Notes: generated by a model not told the origin, from the letters alone. A stretch of DNA of 64,000 bases from Saprospiraceae bacterium (GCA_025056735.1 JANWVR010000035.1:33293-97292), one strand, 5' to 3'. Counted from the first letter of the stretch, positions 36,826-44,619 are shown. Made by a program: numbers and translations.

Positions 36826-37384
36826 ATACGCGATTGCTATGCAAACAGAAATTTCCAAAGAAGCACCTTTTCGCTACTCGCCCGAGGCCTTAGCCGAAGT
36901 GCAGGCGCTGACGAAAAAATATCCCGAAGGTTGCGCCAAAAGCGCCCTGTTGCGCGCCCTGCACATTGCCCAGGAAGAGAACGGCGGCTGGTTGAGCCTG
37001 TCGGCCATGGATCACGTGGCCGAAGTGCTTGGGCTGAAGCCCATCGAGGTGTACGAAGTGGCTACCTTTTATTCCATGTACAACCTGCAGCCTGTTGGCA
37101 AATACGTGCTGGAATTCTGCCACACCGGCCCCTGCGCCATTGAAGGCGCCGAGCGGCTCATCGAGTACGCCCAGCGCACCCTGGGCATCCGCACCGGCGA
37201 AACCACACCCGACGGCATGTTCACCCTGAAAGAAGTCGAGTGCCTCGGCGCCTGTGGTTACGCCCCTATGATGCAGGTAGGCGAATTTTATCACGAGCAT
37301 CTGACAGAAGAAAAGCTGGCCCAGTTCATCGAAGATTGCCGCGCCGGTAAGGTAAATAAAGGAACATGGAAAATGCATCAGTAA
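36818..37384 (+). CDS. nuoE: NADH-quinone oxidoreductase subunit E
   Basis: A soluble 24-kDa-type subunit with a [2Fe-2S] cluster. Motifs: LRALHIAQEENGGWLS, VYEVATFYSMYNLQP, and the cluster cysteines in EFCHTGPCAIEGA and EVECLGACGYAPMMQV. The ATG at 36818 overlaps nuoD and would couple translation; the ATG at 36839 (MQTEISK) is an equally good start. The stop codon is itself the first three bases of a palindromic repeat array. Confidence 0.95.
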   Translation: MLEYAIAMQTEISKEAPFRYSPEALAEVQALTKKYPEGCAKSALLRALHIAQEENGGWLSLSAMDHVAEVLGLKPIEVYEVATFYSMYNLQPVGKYVLEFCHTGPCAIEGAERLIEYAQRTLGIRTGETTPDGMFTLKEVECLGACGYAPMMQVGEFYHEHLTEEKLAQFIEDCRAGKVNKGTWKMHQ

Positions 37385-37511
37385 CCGCCAAACTTGTTTG
37401 GCCCAAGTAACTGCCAAACTTGTTTGGCCCAAGTAACCGCCAAACTTGTTTGGCCCAAGTAACCGCCAAACTTGTTTGGCCCAAGTAACCGCCAAACTTG
37501 TTTGGCAGAAA
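37382..37511. repeat. Tandem palindromic repeat array 2 (five units of exactly 26 bases)
   Basis: The palindromic core GCCAAACTTGTTTGGC occurs at 37387, 37413, 37439, 37465 and 37491, always 26 bases apart. The units are almost identical; unit 2 differs by one base (CTG for CCG). The first unit begins with the TAA stop codon of nuoE. It belongs to the same family as the array at 25132. Its stem closes on a CUUG tetraloop if transcribed. Near identity suggests recent expansion or strong conservation. Confidence 0.95.
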
Positions 37512-37551
37512 TAAAATAAAAATATCTCGATTTTTTAAAACAAAAACTTTC

Positions 37552-37575
37552 GGCGGCCAAACAAGTTTGGCTGCC
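37552..37575. repeat. Inverted-orientation copy of the palindrome before the DUF2750 gene
   Basis: GGCGGCCAAAC and GTTTGGCTGCC pair around AA (11 pairs with one G-T). The core CCAAACAAGTTTGG is the reverse complement of the array 2 core. It ends nine bases before the DUF2750 start codon and could affect its translation. Confidence 0.75.
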
Positions 37576-37584
37576 ACAGGGGAG

Positions 37585-37983
37585 ATGACCAGCAAGCAAA
37601 TAGACGAAATTTTAGCCAAAAAGCCGCTCAAGCGGTACGCCTACACCATACGCACCCTTTTGGAAGAAGAAGAGCTATGGGGGCTCTTCGACGGCGAAGG
37701 TTGGCTGCTGATGGACGTGGACGCAGATGCCGAAACCTCGGCCTTCGTCCTTTTCCCGCATGAGGCGTTCGCCGAAATCTTCCGCAACCAGGCGGGTTAT
37801 GAAGACTACGCCGTTACGTCGTTGGACTTACACGAGTTCATGGAATGGTTGGAGGATTTTGAGCAAGAAAACATTCTGGTGGCCGTCTTTCCCACGCCTG
37901 ACTTAGAGGCGACCGTGGTAAGCGCTGCCAAATTGAAGGCGGAACTTTTAGAAGCCTTTGAAAAAGAAGAAGATAACGAATGA
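37585..37983 (+). CDS. DUF2750 family protein
   Basis: A 132-residue acidic soluble protein. The pattern RYAYTIRTLLEEEELWGLFD, GWLLMDVD, FVLFPHEAFAEIF, LDLHEFMEWLEDFEQENILV and AVFPTPDLEATVV is typical of DUF2750, whose function is unknown. It lies inside the nuo operon between nuoE and nuoF, on the same strand, directly after the palindromic repeats. The frame is open upstream through the repeat spacer, but homology begins after ATG 37585. A GGGGAG touches the ATG, too close for a normal ribosome site. It is not a known complex I subunit. Confidence 0.8.
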   Translation: MTSKQIDEILAKKPLKRYAYTIRTLLEEEELWGLFDGEGWLLMDVDADAETSAFVLFPHEAFAEIFRNQAGYEDYAVTSLDLHEFMEWLEDFEQENILVAVFPTPDLEATVVSAAKLKAELLEAFEKEEDNE

Positions 37984-38013
37984 TTAAAACCGCCGCTCGA
38001 CGGCTGAAGAGAT

Positions 38014-39372
38014 ATGGGTAGAAAACTTTTGCTTGAACACGCGCATGTTCCCGACATTCATACATACGAGGTGTATCGCCGCCACGGCGGCTACCGGTCG
38101 GTTGAGAAAGCACTCAAGACCATGACGCCCGACGATGTGGTGGAAGAAGTCAAGAAGTCCGGCCTCCGGGGGCGCGGAGGGGCGGGCTTCCCGACGGGCA
38201 TGAAGTGGTCGTTTTTGGCCAAGCCCGAAGGCGTTCCTCGCTATTTGCTGTGCAACGCAGACGAGTCGGAGCCGGGTACGTTTAAAGACCGCTACCTGAT
38301 GCAACACCTGCCGCATCTGCTCATCGAGGGCATGATTGTGTCGTCGTATGCGCTGGGCGCCAACACCTCTTACATTTACATCCGCGGCGAATACACGTGG
38401 TTGGTCTTCCATCTGGAGCGTGCCATTGCAGAAGCGTATGTGGCTGGTTGGTTGGGCAAAAACATCCTCGGCACGGGTTACAGCCTCGACCTTTACGTCA
38501 GTCCAGGCGCAGGCGCCTACATCTGCGGTGAAGAGACGGCGCTCATCGAAAGCTTAGAGGGCAAGCGCGGCAATCCGCGCATTAAGCCGCCTTTTCCGGC
38601 CGTAAAGGGCCTGTGGCAATGCCCCACAGTGGTCAACAACGTAGAGACTTTAGCCGCCGTCGTGCCTATTGTCAACGAGGGCGGCGACGAGTATGCCAGA
38701 GTCGGCATTGGGCGCAGCACCGGCACGAAGCTCATTTCGGCCTGCGGCAACATCAACAAGCCCGGTGTCTATGAAATCGAATTGGGCCTGCCGATGGAGG
38801 AGTTCATCTACTCCGACGAGTGGTGCGGCGGCATCAAGGGCGGCAAACGCCTGAAGGCTTGCGTACCCGGCGGCTCATCGGTGCCTATCCTGCCGCATCA
38901 CTTAGTGACAAAAACGGCCAACGGTGAGCCGCGCCTGATGACCTACGAAAGCCTTGCCGACGGGGGCTTTGTCAGCGGCTCCATGCTCGGCTCGGGTGGC
39001 TTCATCGTGTACGACGAGGATCAGTGCATTGTGCGCAACACGTGGAATTTCACCCGCTTTTACCGCCACGAGTCCTGCGGCCAGTGCTCGCCCTGCCGCG
39101 AGGGTACGGGTTGGATGGAAAAGGTGCTCTGGCGCTTAGAAAACGGCCAGGGCAAGATGAGCGATATTGACCTTTTGGTGGATATTGCCAAAAAAATCGA
39201 AGGCAACACTATTTGTCCACTGGGCGACGCCGCTGCCTGGCCAGTGGCGTCGGCTATTCGCCACTTCCGCGATGAATTTGAATGGCACGTGCGCGAGCCG
39301 AAATTGTGCTTAGAGCGCAACTACGGCTTAGCCGAAGATAGAATGCCAGTTGCTGAAATGCAGCCTGCTTAA
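38014..39372 (+). CDS. nuoF: NADH-quinone oxidoreductase subunit F
   Basis: The NADH-oxidising subunit with FMN and cluster N3. The 452-residue protein has the FMN/NADH motifs GLRGRGGAGFPTGMKWSF, CNADESEPGTFKDRYLM and YICGEETALIESLEG. The cluster cysteines lie in ESCGQCSPCREGTGWM and in NTICPLGDAAAWP. All expected residues are present. The stop codon overlaps the start of the nucleotidyltransferase gene (TAATG), where the expected neighbour would be nuoG. Confidence 0.97.
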   Translation: MGRKLLLEHAHVPDIHTYEVYRRHGGYRSVEKALKTMTPDDVVEEVKKSGLRGRGGAGFPTGMKWSFLAKPEGVPRYLLCNADESEPGTFKDRYLMQHLPHLLIEGMIVSSYALGANTSYIYIRGEYTWLVFHLERAIAEAYVAGWLGKNILGTGYSLDLYVSPGAGAYICGEETALIESLEGKRGNPRIKPPFPAVKGLWQCPTVVNNVETLAAVVPIVNEGGDEYARVGIGRSTGTKLISACGNINKPGVYEIELGLPMEEFIYSDEWCGGIKGGKRLKACVPGGSSVPILPHHLVTKTANGEPRLMTYESLADGGFVSGSMLGSGGFIVYDEDQCIVRNTWNFTRFYRHESCGQCSPCREGTGWMEKVLWRLENGQGKMSDIDLLVDIAKKIEGNTICPLGDAAAWPVASAIRHFRDEFEWHVREPKLCLERNYGLAEDRMPVAEMQPA

Positions 39373-39665
39373 TGCAAAATTTGCCTACCATGGAACTGAC
39401 GCTCGCTTATATCAAAAACACCCTTGCAGCCCTCAAGCCCGAGCTCCACGGACGCTTTGGCGTGTCGGAGATTGGCGTCTTTGGCGCCTGGGTATGCGGC
39501 GAGCAGCGAGCCGATGGCGGCATTGACGTGCTGGTGGAGTTTGATCGGCCTGTTGATTTGTTTGACGTAATGGAGACGGAAAAACACCTGCAAACGGGTC
39601 TTGGGCATAACTTGGATGTGGCGTCAAGGCGGAACTTGCGCCGGCATTTGGACAACATATTTTGA
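39372..39665 (+). CDS. MNT-type minimal nucleotidyltransferase with altered active site
   Basis: A 97-residue protein of the polymerase-beta-like nucleotidyltransferase family, usually the antitoxin half of HEPN/MNT pairs. The expected GS-x10-DxD signature is changed: the glycine pair reads FGAWVCGEQRADGGIDVLVEF, so serine is alanine and the first metal-binding aspartate is glycine, leaving only one. It may be inactive. No HEPN toxin gene adjoins it; a methyltransferase gene follows. The ATG at 39372 overlaps the nuoF stop; ATG 39390 (MELTLAY) is an alternative. Confidence 0.75.
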   Translation: MQNLPTMELTLAYIKNTLAALKPELHGRFGVSEIGVFGAWVCGEQRADGGIDVLVEFDRPVDLFDVMETEKHLQTGLGHNLDVASRRNLRRHLDNIF

Positions 39666-39672
39666 GGGAGGT
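39666..39672 (+). promoter_or_regulatory. Strong Shine-Dalgarno site for the first DNA methyltransferase
   Basis: GGGAGGT lies nine bases before ATG 39682 and fixes that codon as the start, against a long upstream frame open to 39601. Confidence 0.6.
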
Positions 39673-39681
39673 AGAGTACGT

Positions 39682-40491
39682 ATGAAAACACGACGTCCTT
39701 TGCAAATTAATGAACTCTATCAGGGCGATGCCCTCTGCCTCGTGCAAGAGATTGCGGACGAGAGCGTAGACCTCATTGTATGTGACGGCCCTTACGGTGT
39801 TACGCAATACGAGTGGGATAAAATCCCGGATATCCAAGAGTACAACCTCAACCTTATTCGCTTGTTTTCGCGCGTGCTGAAGCCCGGCGGCGCACTGTAC
39901 TTGTTCGGTAAGGATGACTGCATAGACTTCATTGACTACCGCCCTTATCTGACGCTAAACCGTAAAATCGTCTGGTACCAGCCCAGCCGATTGGCGCAAG
40001 GGCGGATGAACTACACGAATAACTATGACTTGATTTGCTATTTCACCAAAGGAAAGGCAAAGACATTCAACCTCGACGACATCCGGGTGCCGCAATTGGT
40101 CGAATTAGAACACCGTCTGCGCTGCGAGCGCGTACCTTCGGTGGTCAACGGTCAGTACGGTAAGACAAAATTCAATGAAAATGGCAAAAACCCGGGCGAC
40201 GTCTGGGGCGACATCAAGCAGCTGACGTACAAATCGAAAGAACTCATTAGCCGCGATCTGCTCAATACCATTCAAAAGCCGGAAAAACTTATCGAGCGCA
40301 TCGTCAAAGCCAGCTCCAACGAAGGCGACCTCGTGCTCGATCCATTCGCCGGCGTAGGAACTACCTTCGTTGTTTGTCAGCGATTAAAGAGGAATTTTAT
40401 AGGGTTTGAAATAAATCCAGAGTATGTAGAATTGGCAAAAGAACGAATGCGTCGAATAGTACAGGAACAAGAGTATAGACTGTTTTCATGA
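39682..40491 (+). CDS. Site-specific DNA methyltransferase (beta-type amino methyltransferase)
   Basis: An amino-group DNA methyltransferase, 269 residues. Catalytic motif IV comes first and reads DGPYG (usual DPPY), followed by FSRVLKPGGALYLFG. The SAM motif I is at the C-terminus (DPFAGVGTTFVVCQRLKRN, then FIGFEINPEYVELAKERM), the beta-class order. It probably makes N6-methyladenine or N4-methylcytosine; the recognition sequence is not readable. Start ATG 39682 is set by a strong ribosome site. It overlaps the next gene by ATGA, the usual coupling of methylase and restriction genes. It sits between nuoF and nuoG. Confidence 0.9.
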   Translation: MKTRRPLQINELYQGDALCLVQEIADESVDLIVCDGPYGVTQYEWDKIPDIQEYNLNLIRLFSRVLKPGGALYLFGKDDCIDFIDYRPYLTLNRKIVWYQPSRLAQGRMNYTNNYDLICYFTKGKAKTFNLDDIRVPQLVELEHRLRCERVPSVVNGQYGKTKFNENGKNPGDVWGDIKQLTYKSKELISRDLLNTIQKPEKLIERIVKASSNEGDLVLDPFAGVGTTFVVCQRLKRNFIGFEINPEYVELAKERMRRIVQEQEYRLFS

Positions 40492-40988
40492 ATAAAAACG
40501 TGCTGAAACAGATAATTAAACTAATCATGCAAGCACAAGAATTAGCGATAGGGATAGGTATCCCAAATATCCTTCAACCGGGTTTGGTGAAGGAGATGAT
40601 TATCGCCGACTTGTTAGGGCATGAATTGCTGTACTCGAAGCGAGATGCAGACGCTTGCGACCCCGATGACCGCAATATCAAGTACGAATACCTTTCCTGT
40701 TACGAAAATGGAGCAGGTCAAATGGATCGAATGTTCAAAGAACCTGAAGAAAAGAGAAAATCTTCGCTGCAAAGGATTTTGAGAAATCAAAAGGTGTTTC
40801 TTGCGATTTTTTATAAAAAAAGTCCGCTAAAGATTAAGGTCATTTACGAGTTAGAACCGAAAGTCGTGGCGGCTGAAGCAGAAAGACAATTAGACAAAAG
40901 CAGAAATGCTATTTCGCACGTAGCCTTTACAGAAAAATGGGCAAGCGAGAACGGCAAGAAAATTTTTCAGAACGACCTGTCTAATTAA
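40488..40988 (+). CDS. Candidate restriction endonuclease partner of the first methyltransferase
   Basis: A 166-residue soluble protein with no family I recognise with certainty. It overlaps the methyltransferase by ATGA, and its AT-rich codon use differs from nearby nuo genes. A possible PD-(D/E)XK core runs from VKEMIIADLLGHEL through DADACDPDDRNIKYEYLS; many type II enzymes have a YEYK here, but this one has YEYL, so the catalytic lysine may be replaced. A later strand VFLAIFYKKSPLKIKVIYEL fits the fold. A restriction role is inferred from context; a non-enzymatic remnant is possible. Confidence 0.5.
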   Translation: MNKNVLKQIIKLIMQAQELAIGIGIPNILQPGLVKEMIIADLLGHELLYSKRDADACDPDDRNIKYEYLSCYENGAGQMDRMFKEPEEKRKSSLQRILRNQKVFLAIFYKKSPLKIKVIYELEPKVVAAEAERQLDKSRNAISHVAFTEKWASENGKKIFQNDLSN

Positions 40989-41047
40989 TCCGGCGATCCA
41001 GGACTCCGACCTTTTGATTTTTAGAAGTATACGAAATAATTTGCATC

Positions 41048-41980
41048 ATGCCTAAAGTAAAAATAGACGGCTTTGAAGTAGAGGTACCCGAAGGCACGAC
41101 CATCCTACAGGCAGCCCGCCAGATTGGGGGCGACATAGTGCCGCCGGCGATGTGCTATTACTCGACGCTCAAGGGTTCGGGCGGCAAATGCCGCACGTGT
41201 TTGGTGAAGGTAACGAAAGCCTCGGAGAAGGACCCGCGGCCACTGCCCAAGTTGGTGGCTTCGTGCCAGCAGGTGGTCATGGACGGCATGGAGGTGGCCA
41301 ACATCAGCAGCGAGGAGGTGCTCAACGCGCGCCGCGGTGTGGTGGAGTTTTTGCTGGTCAACCACCCTTTGGATTGCCCCATTTGCGACCAGGCCGGCGA
41401 GTGCCAGCTGCAAGACCTCGCCTTCGAGCACGGGCTGGCCTCAACGCGCTACGAATTTGAGCGCCGCACCTTCGAGCAAATTGACATCGGGCCGTACATC
41501 AAACTACACATGACGCGCTGCATCCTGTGCTACCGCTGCGTCCATGTAGCCAACCAGCTGACCGACGAGCGCGTACATGGCGTCATTCATCGCGGCGACC
41601 ATGCCGAGATCAGCACTTATATCGAAAAGGCCATTGAAAACGACTTCTCCGGCAACGTCATTGACGTCTGCCCGGTGGGCGCGCTGACGGATCGCACGTT
41701 TCGCTTCAAGAGCCGCGTGTGGTTTCTCAATCCCATGTACGCCCACCGCAATTGCGATAAGTGCTCGGGTAAGGCCGTCGTCTGGATGTATGGCCATGAA
41801 ATCTACCGCGTAACTGCGCGCGAGGACGCATACGGTGAAGTGCACGAATTCATCTGCAACACCTGCCGCTTCGACAAAAAAGACGCCGCCGACTGGACTA
41901 TTGAAGGGCCGGCACACATAGACCGGCATTCAGTCATTAGCCAGAACCATTACGAAGATGAGGCGAAAGTGGTGCGGTAA
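41048..41980 (+). CDS. nuoG: NADH-quinone oxidoreductase subunit G, short form
   Basis: The protein carries the electron-wire clusters of complex I. The 310 residues hold the [2Fe-2S] ferredoxin domain (PPAMCYYSTLKGSGGKCRTC), the HxxxCxxC cluster site (NHPLDCPICDQAGECQLQD), and the [4Fe-4S] site (CILCYRCVHVANQ with VIDVCPVGAL). A further cysteine set (NCDKCSG, FICNTCRF) follows. The large molybdopterin-like domain of the 700-900-residue bacterial form is absent, as in many Bacteroidota. It is separated from nuoF and from nuoH by inserted genes. The stretch after residue 215 is variable. Confidence 0.93.
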   Translation: MPKVKIDGFEVEVPEGTTILQAARQIGGDIVPPAMCYYSTLKGSGGKCRTCLVKVTKASEKDPRPLPKLVASCQQVVMDGMEVANISSEEVLNARRGVVEFLLVNHPLDCPICDQAGECQLQDLAFEHGLASTRYEFERRTFEQIDIGPYIKLHMTRCILCYRCVHVANQLTDERVHGVIHRGDHAEISTYIEKAIENDFSGNVIDVCPVGALTDRTFRFKSRVWFLNPMYAHRNCDKCSGKAVVWMYGHEIYRVTAREDAYGEVHEFICNTCRFDKKDAADWTIEGPAHIDRHSVISQNHYEDEAKVVR

Positions 41981-42018
41981 AACACAGAAAATGTCAAATC
42001 TTAGATGCTTTGCAATAA

Positions 42019-42831
42019 ATGGCTACCGTCGTACCCGCAGAAAAGTCCATCAGGGCAATCGTTAGAAGCAACGTAGAAGCTTATGCCAAAGGCTTCAGCG
42101 ACCGCCATATCAGCGAGGCAGATAATCCTGAAGGGACGCTGAATATGAAAATACACAATGTCTTCATAGCAGTGCTGGGCAAAGAAATTCAGTATTATTC
42201 GGCGCTTTCCAGGTCATTAGATAGCTCTTTAGGCAATATGCTGGAGTCCATGGCCATTAATATTGCCCGATTGTTTTATGAGGTAAACCAATCCGTAGAG
42301 GGATACATTTCTCTCCGACAGGTAAATCAGATCGCTGAAATTTTGGAACGATATACACGAAACGATAAAAAGCCGGAGCGCTCGGACTATCTGTCTCTTC
42401 GGAAAAAGCCCGAGTCTGAAGAACTTATCTACAAAAGAAAAATTAGTGATTACCATCTCGTTGATCAGAATAGAAATGTGCATCATTTAATAGAGCTCAA
42501 AATTGGGGGCGACCTGGACACAAAAAAAGCGCGCTCTGAAAAGGAGGCTATTCTTGAGCAGTACGCCATTCTTTCAAATACGCTCCCAGAGAACGTGGAA
42601 ATAGCCATACATTTTGCTACCGCTTACAATAAGTACGGAGAAGGAAAACCATGGACGCAGCCCAGGGTTCTACAATATTTTTCAAAGGAAGAATTGCTAA
42701 TAGGGCGAGATTTTTGGAATTTTATCTGTCAAAGAGAAGACGGATATGACATAGTTCTGGACGAGTACAGCCAGTGTGCTCCCATAATTGTTGAGGCGTT
42801 AAATTCAATCAAAGATTTATACCTGAAATAG
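42019..42831 (+). CDS. TdeIII-like type II restriction endonuclease
   Basis: A 270-residue protein resembling the TdeIII restriction enzyme family. The region SLGNMLESMAINIARLF and the later VHHLIELKIGGDLDTKKARS fit it, the latter holding the E-x-K of a PD-(D/E)XK site, then EKEAILEQYAIL. TdeIII-type enzymes are reported to cut GGNCC; I infer the family, not the site. The methyltransferase starts two bases after the stop codon. The gene is AT-rich with many ATA, AAA and TTA codons, unlike nuo genes, suggesting transfer. It lies between nuoG and nuoH. Confidence 0.7.
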   Translation: MATVVPAEKSIRAIVRSNVEAYAKGFSDRHISEADNPEGTLNMKIHNVFIAVLGKEIQYYSALSRSLDSSLGNMLESMAINIARLFYEVNQSVEGYISLRQVNQIAEILERYTRNDKKPERSDYLSLRKKPESEELIYKRKISDYHLVDQNRNVHHLIELKIGGDLDTKKARSEKEAILEQYAILSNTLPENVEIAIHFATAYNKYGEGKPWTQPRVLQYFSKEELLIGRDFWNFICQREDGYDIVLDEYSQCAPIIVEALNSIKDLYLK

Positions 42832-42832
42832 A

Positions 42833-43585
42833 ATGGTTTTTGAGAAGTTTCATATAGATCAAGGCGATAGTCGGGAGTTGATTAAAACCCTTCCCGATAG
42901 CTCGGTAGATTTGATTCTGACCGACCCTCCTTACAACTTAGGCGGTTACTCTACGGGCAACATCGAATTAAGATGGCGAAAAGACATCAACAACGATTTG
43001 GCCGAGTGGGACACCGTCAATTTTGAACCCAAAGATTGGGTAAAGGAGTTCAGACGGATACTTAAGCCTACGGGTAACCTCTTTGCATTTACCTCGTATA
43101 ACCTGATCGGGAAGTGGCACGAAGCTTTTGATCCTGTCTTCGACACCTTTCAGTTCATGGTATGGCACAAAACGAATCCAACGCCTAAAATTTTTAAGGC
43201 AGGTTTTTTAAATAGTTGTGAACTCATCATTTGCTGTTGGGACAAAGGGCATACCTGGAATTTTATTTCTCAAAAAGAAATGCATAATTTCATAGAAAGT
43301 CCCATCTGCATGGGGAGTGAACGGGTGAAGAACCCCGTTCATCCCACTCAGAAGCCCGTGAAGGTGCTGAAGAAGATTATCGAGATATCCTCTAACCCTG
43401 GCGATATTGTGCTCGATCCATTTATGGGAGTGGGTTCTACTGGTGTCGCAGCCCTTCAAATGAACAGAAAATTTATTGGCTTTGAGTTAGAGCGCCCTTA
43501 TTTTGAAGCAGCAAAAAAGCGGCTTGCAAATGAAAGCAATCAGATGCAGCTTTTCTCACTAATATCCGAAAATAGCGGAATCTAA
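42833..43585 (+). CDS. Site-specific DNA methyltransferase paired with the TdeIII-like enzyme
   Basis: A 250-residue beta-class amino methyltransferase: motif IV TDPPYNLGGYS near residue 31, FRRILKPTGNLFAFTSYN, and motif I at the C-terminus (DPFMGVGSTGVAALQMNRKF, then IGFELERPYFEAAKKRL). The conserved NPVHPTQKPVKVLKKII lies just before motif I. It would protect host DNA from the endonuclease encoded two bases upstream. Its stop codon lies only five bases before nuoH, so it reads as part of the operon. Codon use is AT-rich compared with nuo genes. Confidence 0.92.
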   Translation: MVFEKFHIDQGDSRELIKTLPDSSVDLILTDPPYNLGGYSTGNIELRWRKDINNDLAEWDTVNFEPKDWVKEFRRILKPTGNLFAFTSYNLIGKWHEAFDPVFDTFQFMVWHKTNPTPKIFKAGFLNSCELIICCWDKGHTWNFISQKEMHNFIESPICMGSERVKNPVHPTQKPVKVLKKIIEISSNPGDIVLDPFMGVGSTGVAALQMNRKFIGFELERPYFEAAKKRLANESNQMQLFSLISENSGI

Positions 43586-43590
43586 AGCAT

Positions 43591-44619
43591 ATGCTCATCC
43601 TTTTCACCACCGCCCTACTCATCGAGAAATCTATCTTAGTGCTGGCGCTGTTTCTCGTTACGCTGGGCGTAGCGGCCTACGCTACGCTGGCTGAGCGCAA
43701 GGTGGCCGCCGCCATGCAAGACCGCGTTGGGCCAGACCGCACTGGGCCTTTTGGCATTCTGCAGCCCATTGCAGATGGAGTAAAGTTTTTCATGAAAGAA
43801 GACTTTATGCCTAACTCGGCCGAGCGCTGGCTGTACATCTTAGCGCCGGGGGCTTTTATGTTCGTGGCCTGCATGACCAGCGCCGTCATTCCCTGGGGCA
43901 CGCAGCTGACGCTTTTCGGGCGGCCAATTGACCTGCAGGTGGCCGATCTGAACATCGGTATCCTGTACATTCTGGGATTTACGTCGCTGGGCGTTTACGG
44001 CGTCATGGTTGGCGGCTGGGCGTCGAACAATAAGTATTCGCTGTATAGCGCCATTCGGGCCTCGGCGCAGATGATTTCGTATGAACTGGCTATGGGGCTG
44101 GCGCTCATCGCCGTTGTGATGTTTACGGGCACGCTGAGCCTGCGCGAAATGGCCGAGCAACAGGCCGGTCTCAACTGGAACATCTGGTATCAGCCGTTGG
44201 GCTTTCTTATTTTCTTCGTGTGCGCGCTGGCCGAGTGCAACCGGGCGCCGTTCGACATGGCCGAATGTGAAACCGAACTCATCGGCGGCTACCACACTGA
44301 GTACAGCTCGATGAAATTGGGCTTTTTCCTCTTCGCCGAGTATATTAACATGTTCATCGCCTGCGCTGTCATCGCCGTGGTCTATTTCGGCGGTTACAAC
44401 TTCCCCGGGCTTGACCCATCGTGGCTCGGTGGGCTAATGGGCTTAGTAGTGATGCTGGCCAAAACCTTTTTCTTCATCTTTGTCTTCATGTGGATACGCT
44501 GGACGTTGCCGCGCTTCCGCTACGACCAGCTGATGCAATTAGGATGGAAGACCTTAGTGCCGCTGGCTTTGGCCAACATGATACTCACTGGTGGGTTTGT
44601 ACTTTTGTTTGGGAAATGA
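43591..44619 (+). CDS. nuoH: NADH-quinone oxidoreductase subunit H
   Basis: The membrane subunit that forms the quinone chamber with NuoB and NuoD. The 342-residue protein has about eight spans and the signatures LAERKVAAAMQDRVGPDRTG, LQPIADGVKFFMKED, and CALAECNRAPFDMAECETEL followed by GGYHTEYSSMKLGFFLFAEY. The charged residues of the E-channel are present. Its start is five bases after the restriction methyltransferase stop. Confidence 0.97.
   Translation: MLILFTTALLIEKSILVLALFLVTLGVAAYATLAERKVAAAMQDRVGPDRTGPFGILQPIADGVKFFMKEDFMPNSAERWLYILAPGAFMFVACMTSAVIPWGTQLTLFGRPIDLQVADLNIGILYILGFTSLGVYGVMVGGWASNNKYSLYSAIRASAQMISYELAMGLALIAVVMFTGTLSLREMAEQQAGLNWNIWYQPLGFLIFFVCALAECNRAPFDMAECETELIGGYHTEYSSMKLGFFLFAEYINMFIACAVIAVVYFGGYNFPGLDPSWLGGLMGLVVMLAKTFFFIFVFMWIRWTLPRFRYDQLMQLGWKTLVPLALANMILTGGFVLLFGK

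Noticed and set aside
37382..37575. CRISPR array
   Set aside because: The units repeat with no unique spacers; the whole 26-base period is conserved, and each unit is a palindrome. No cas genes are present.
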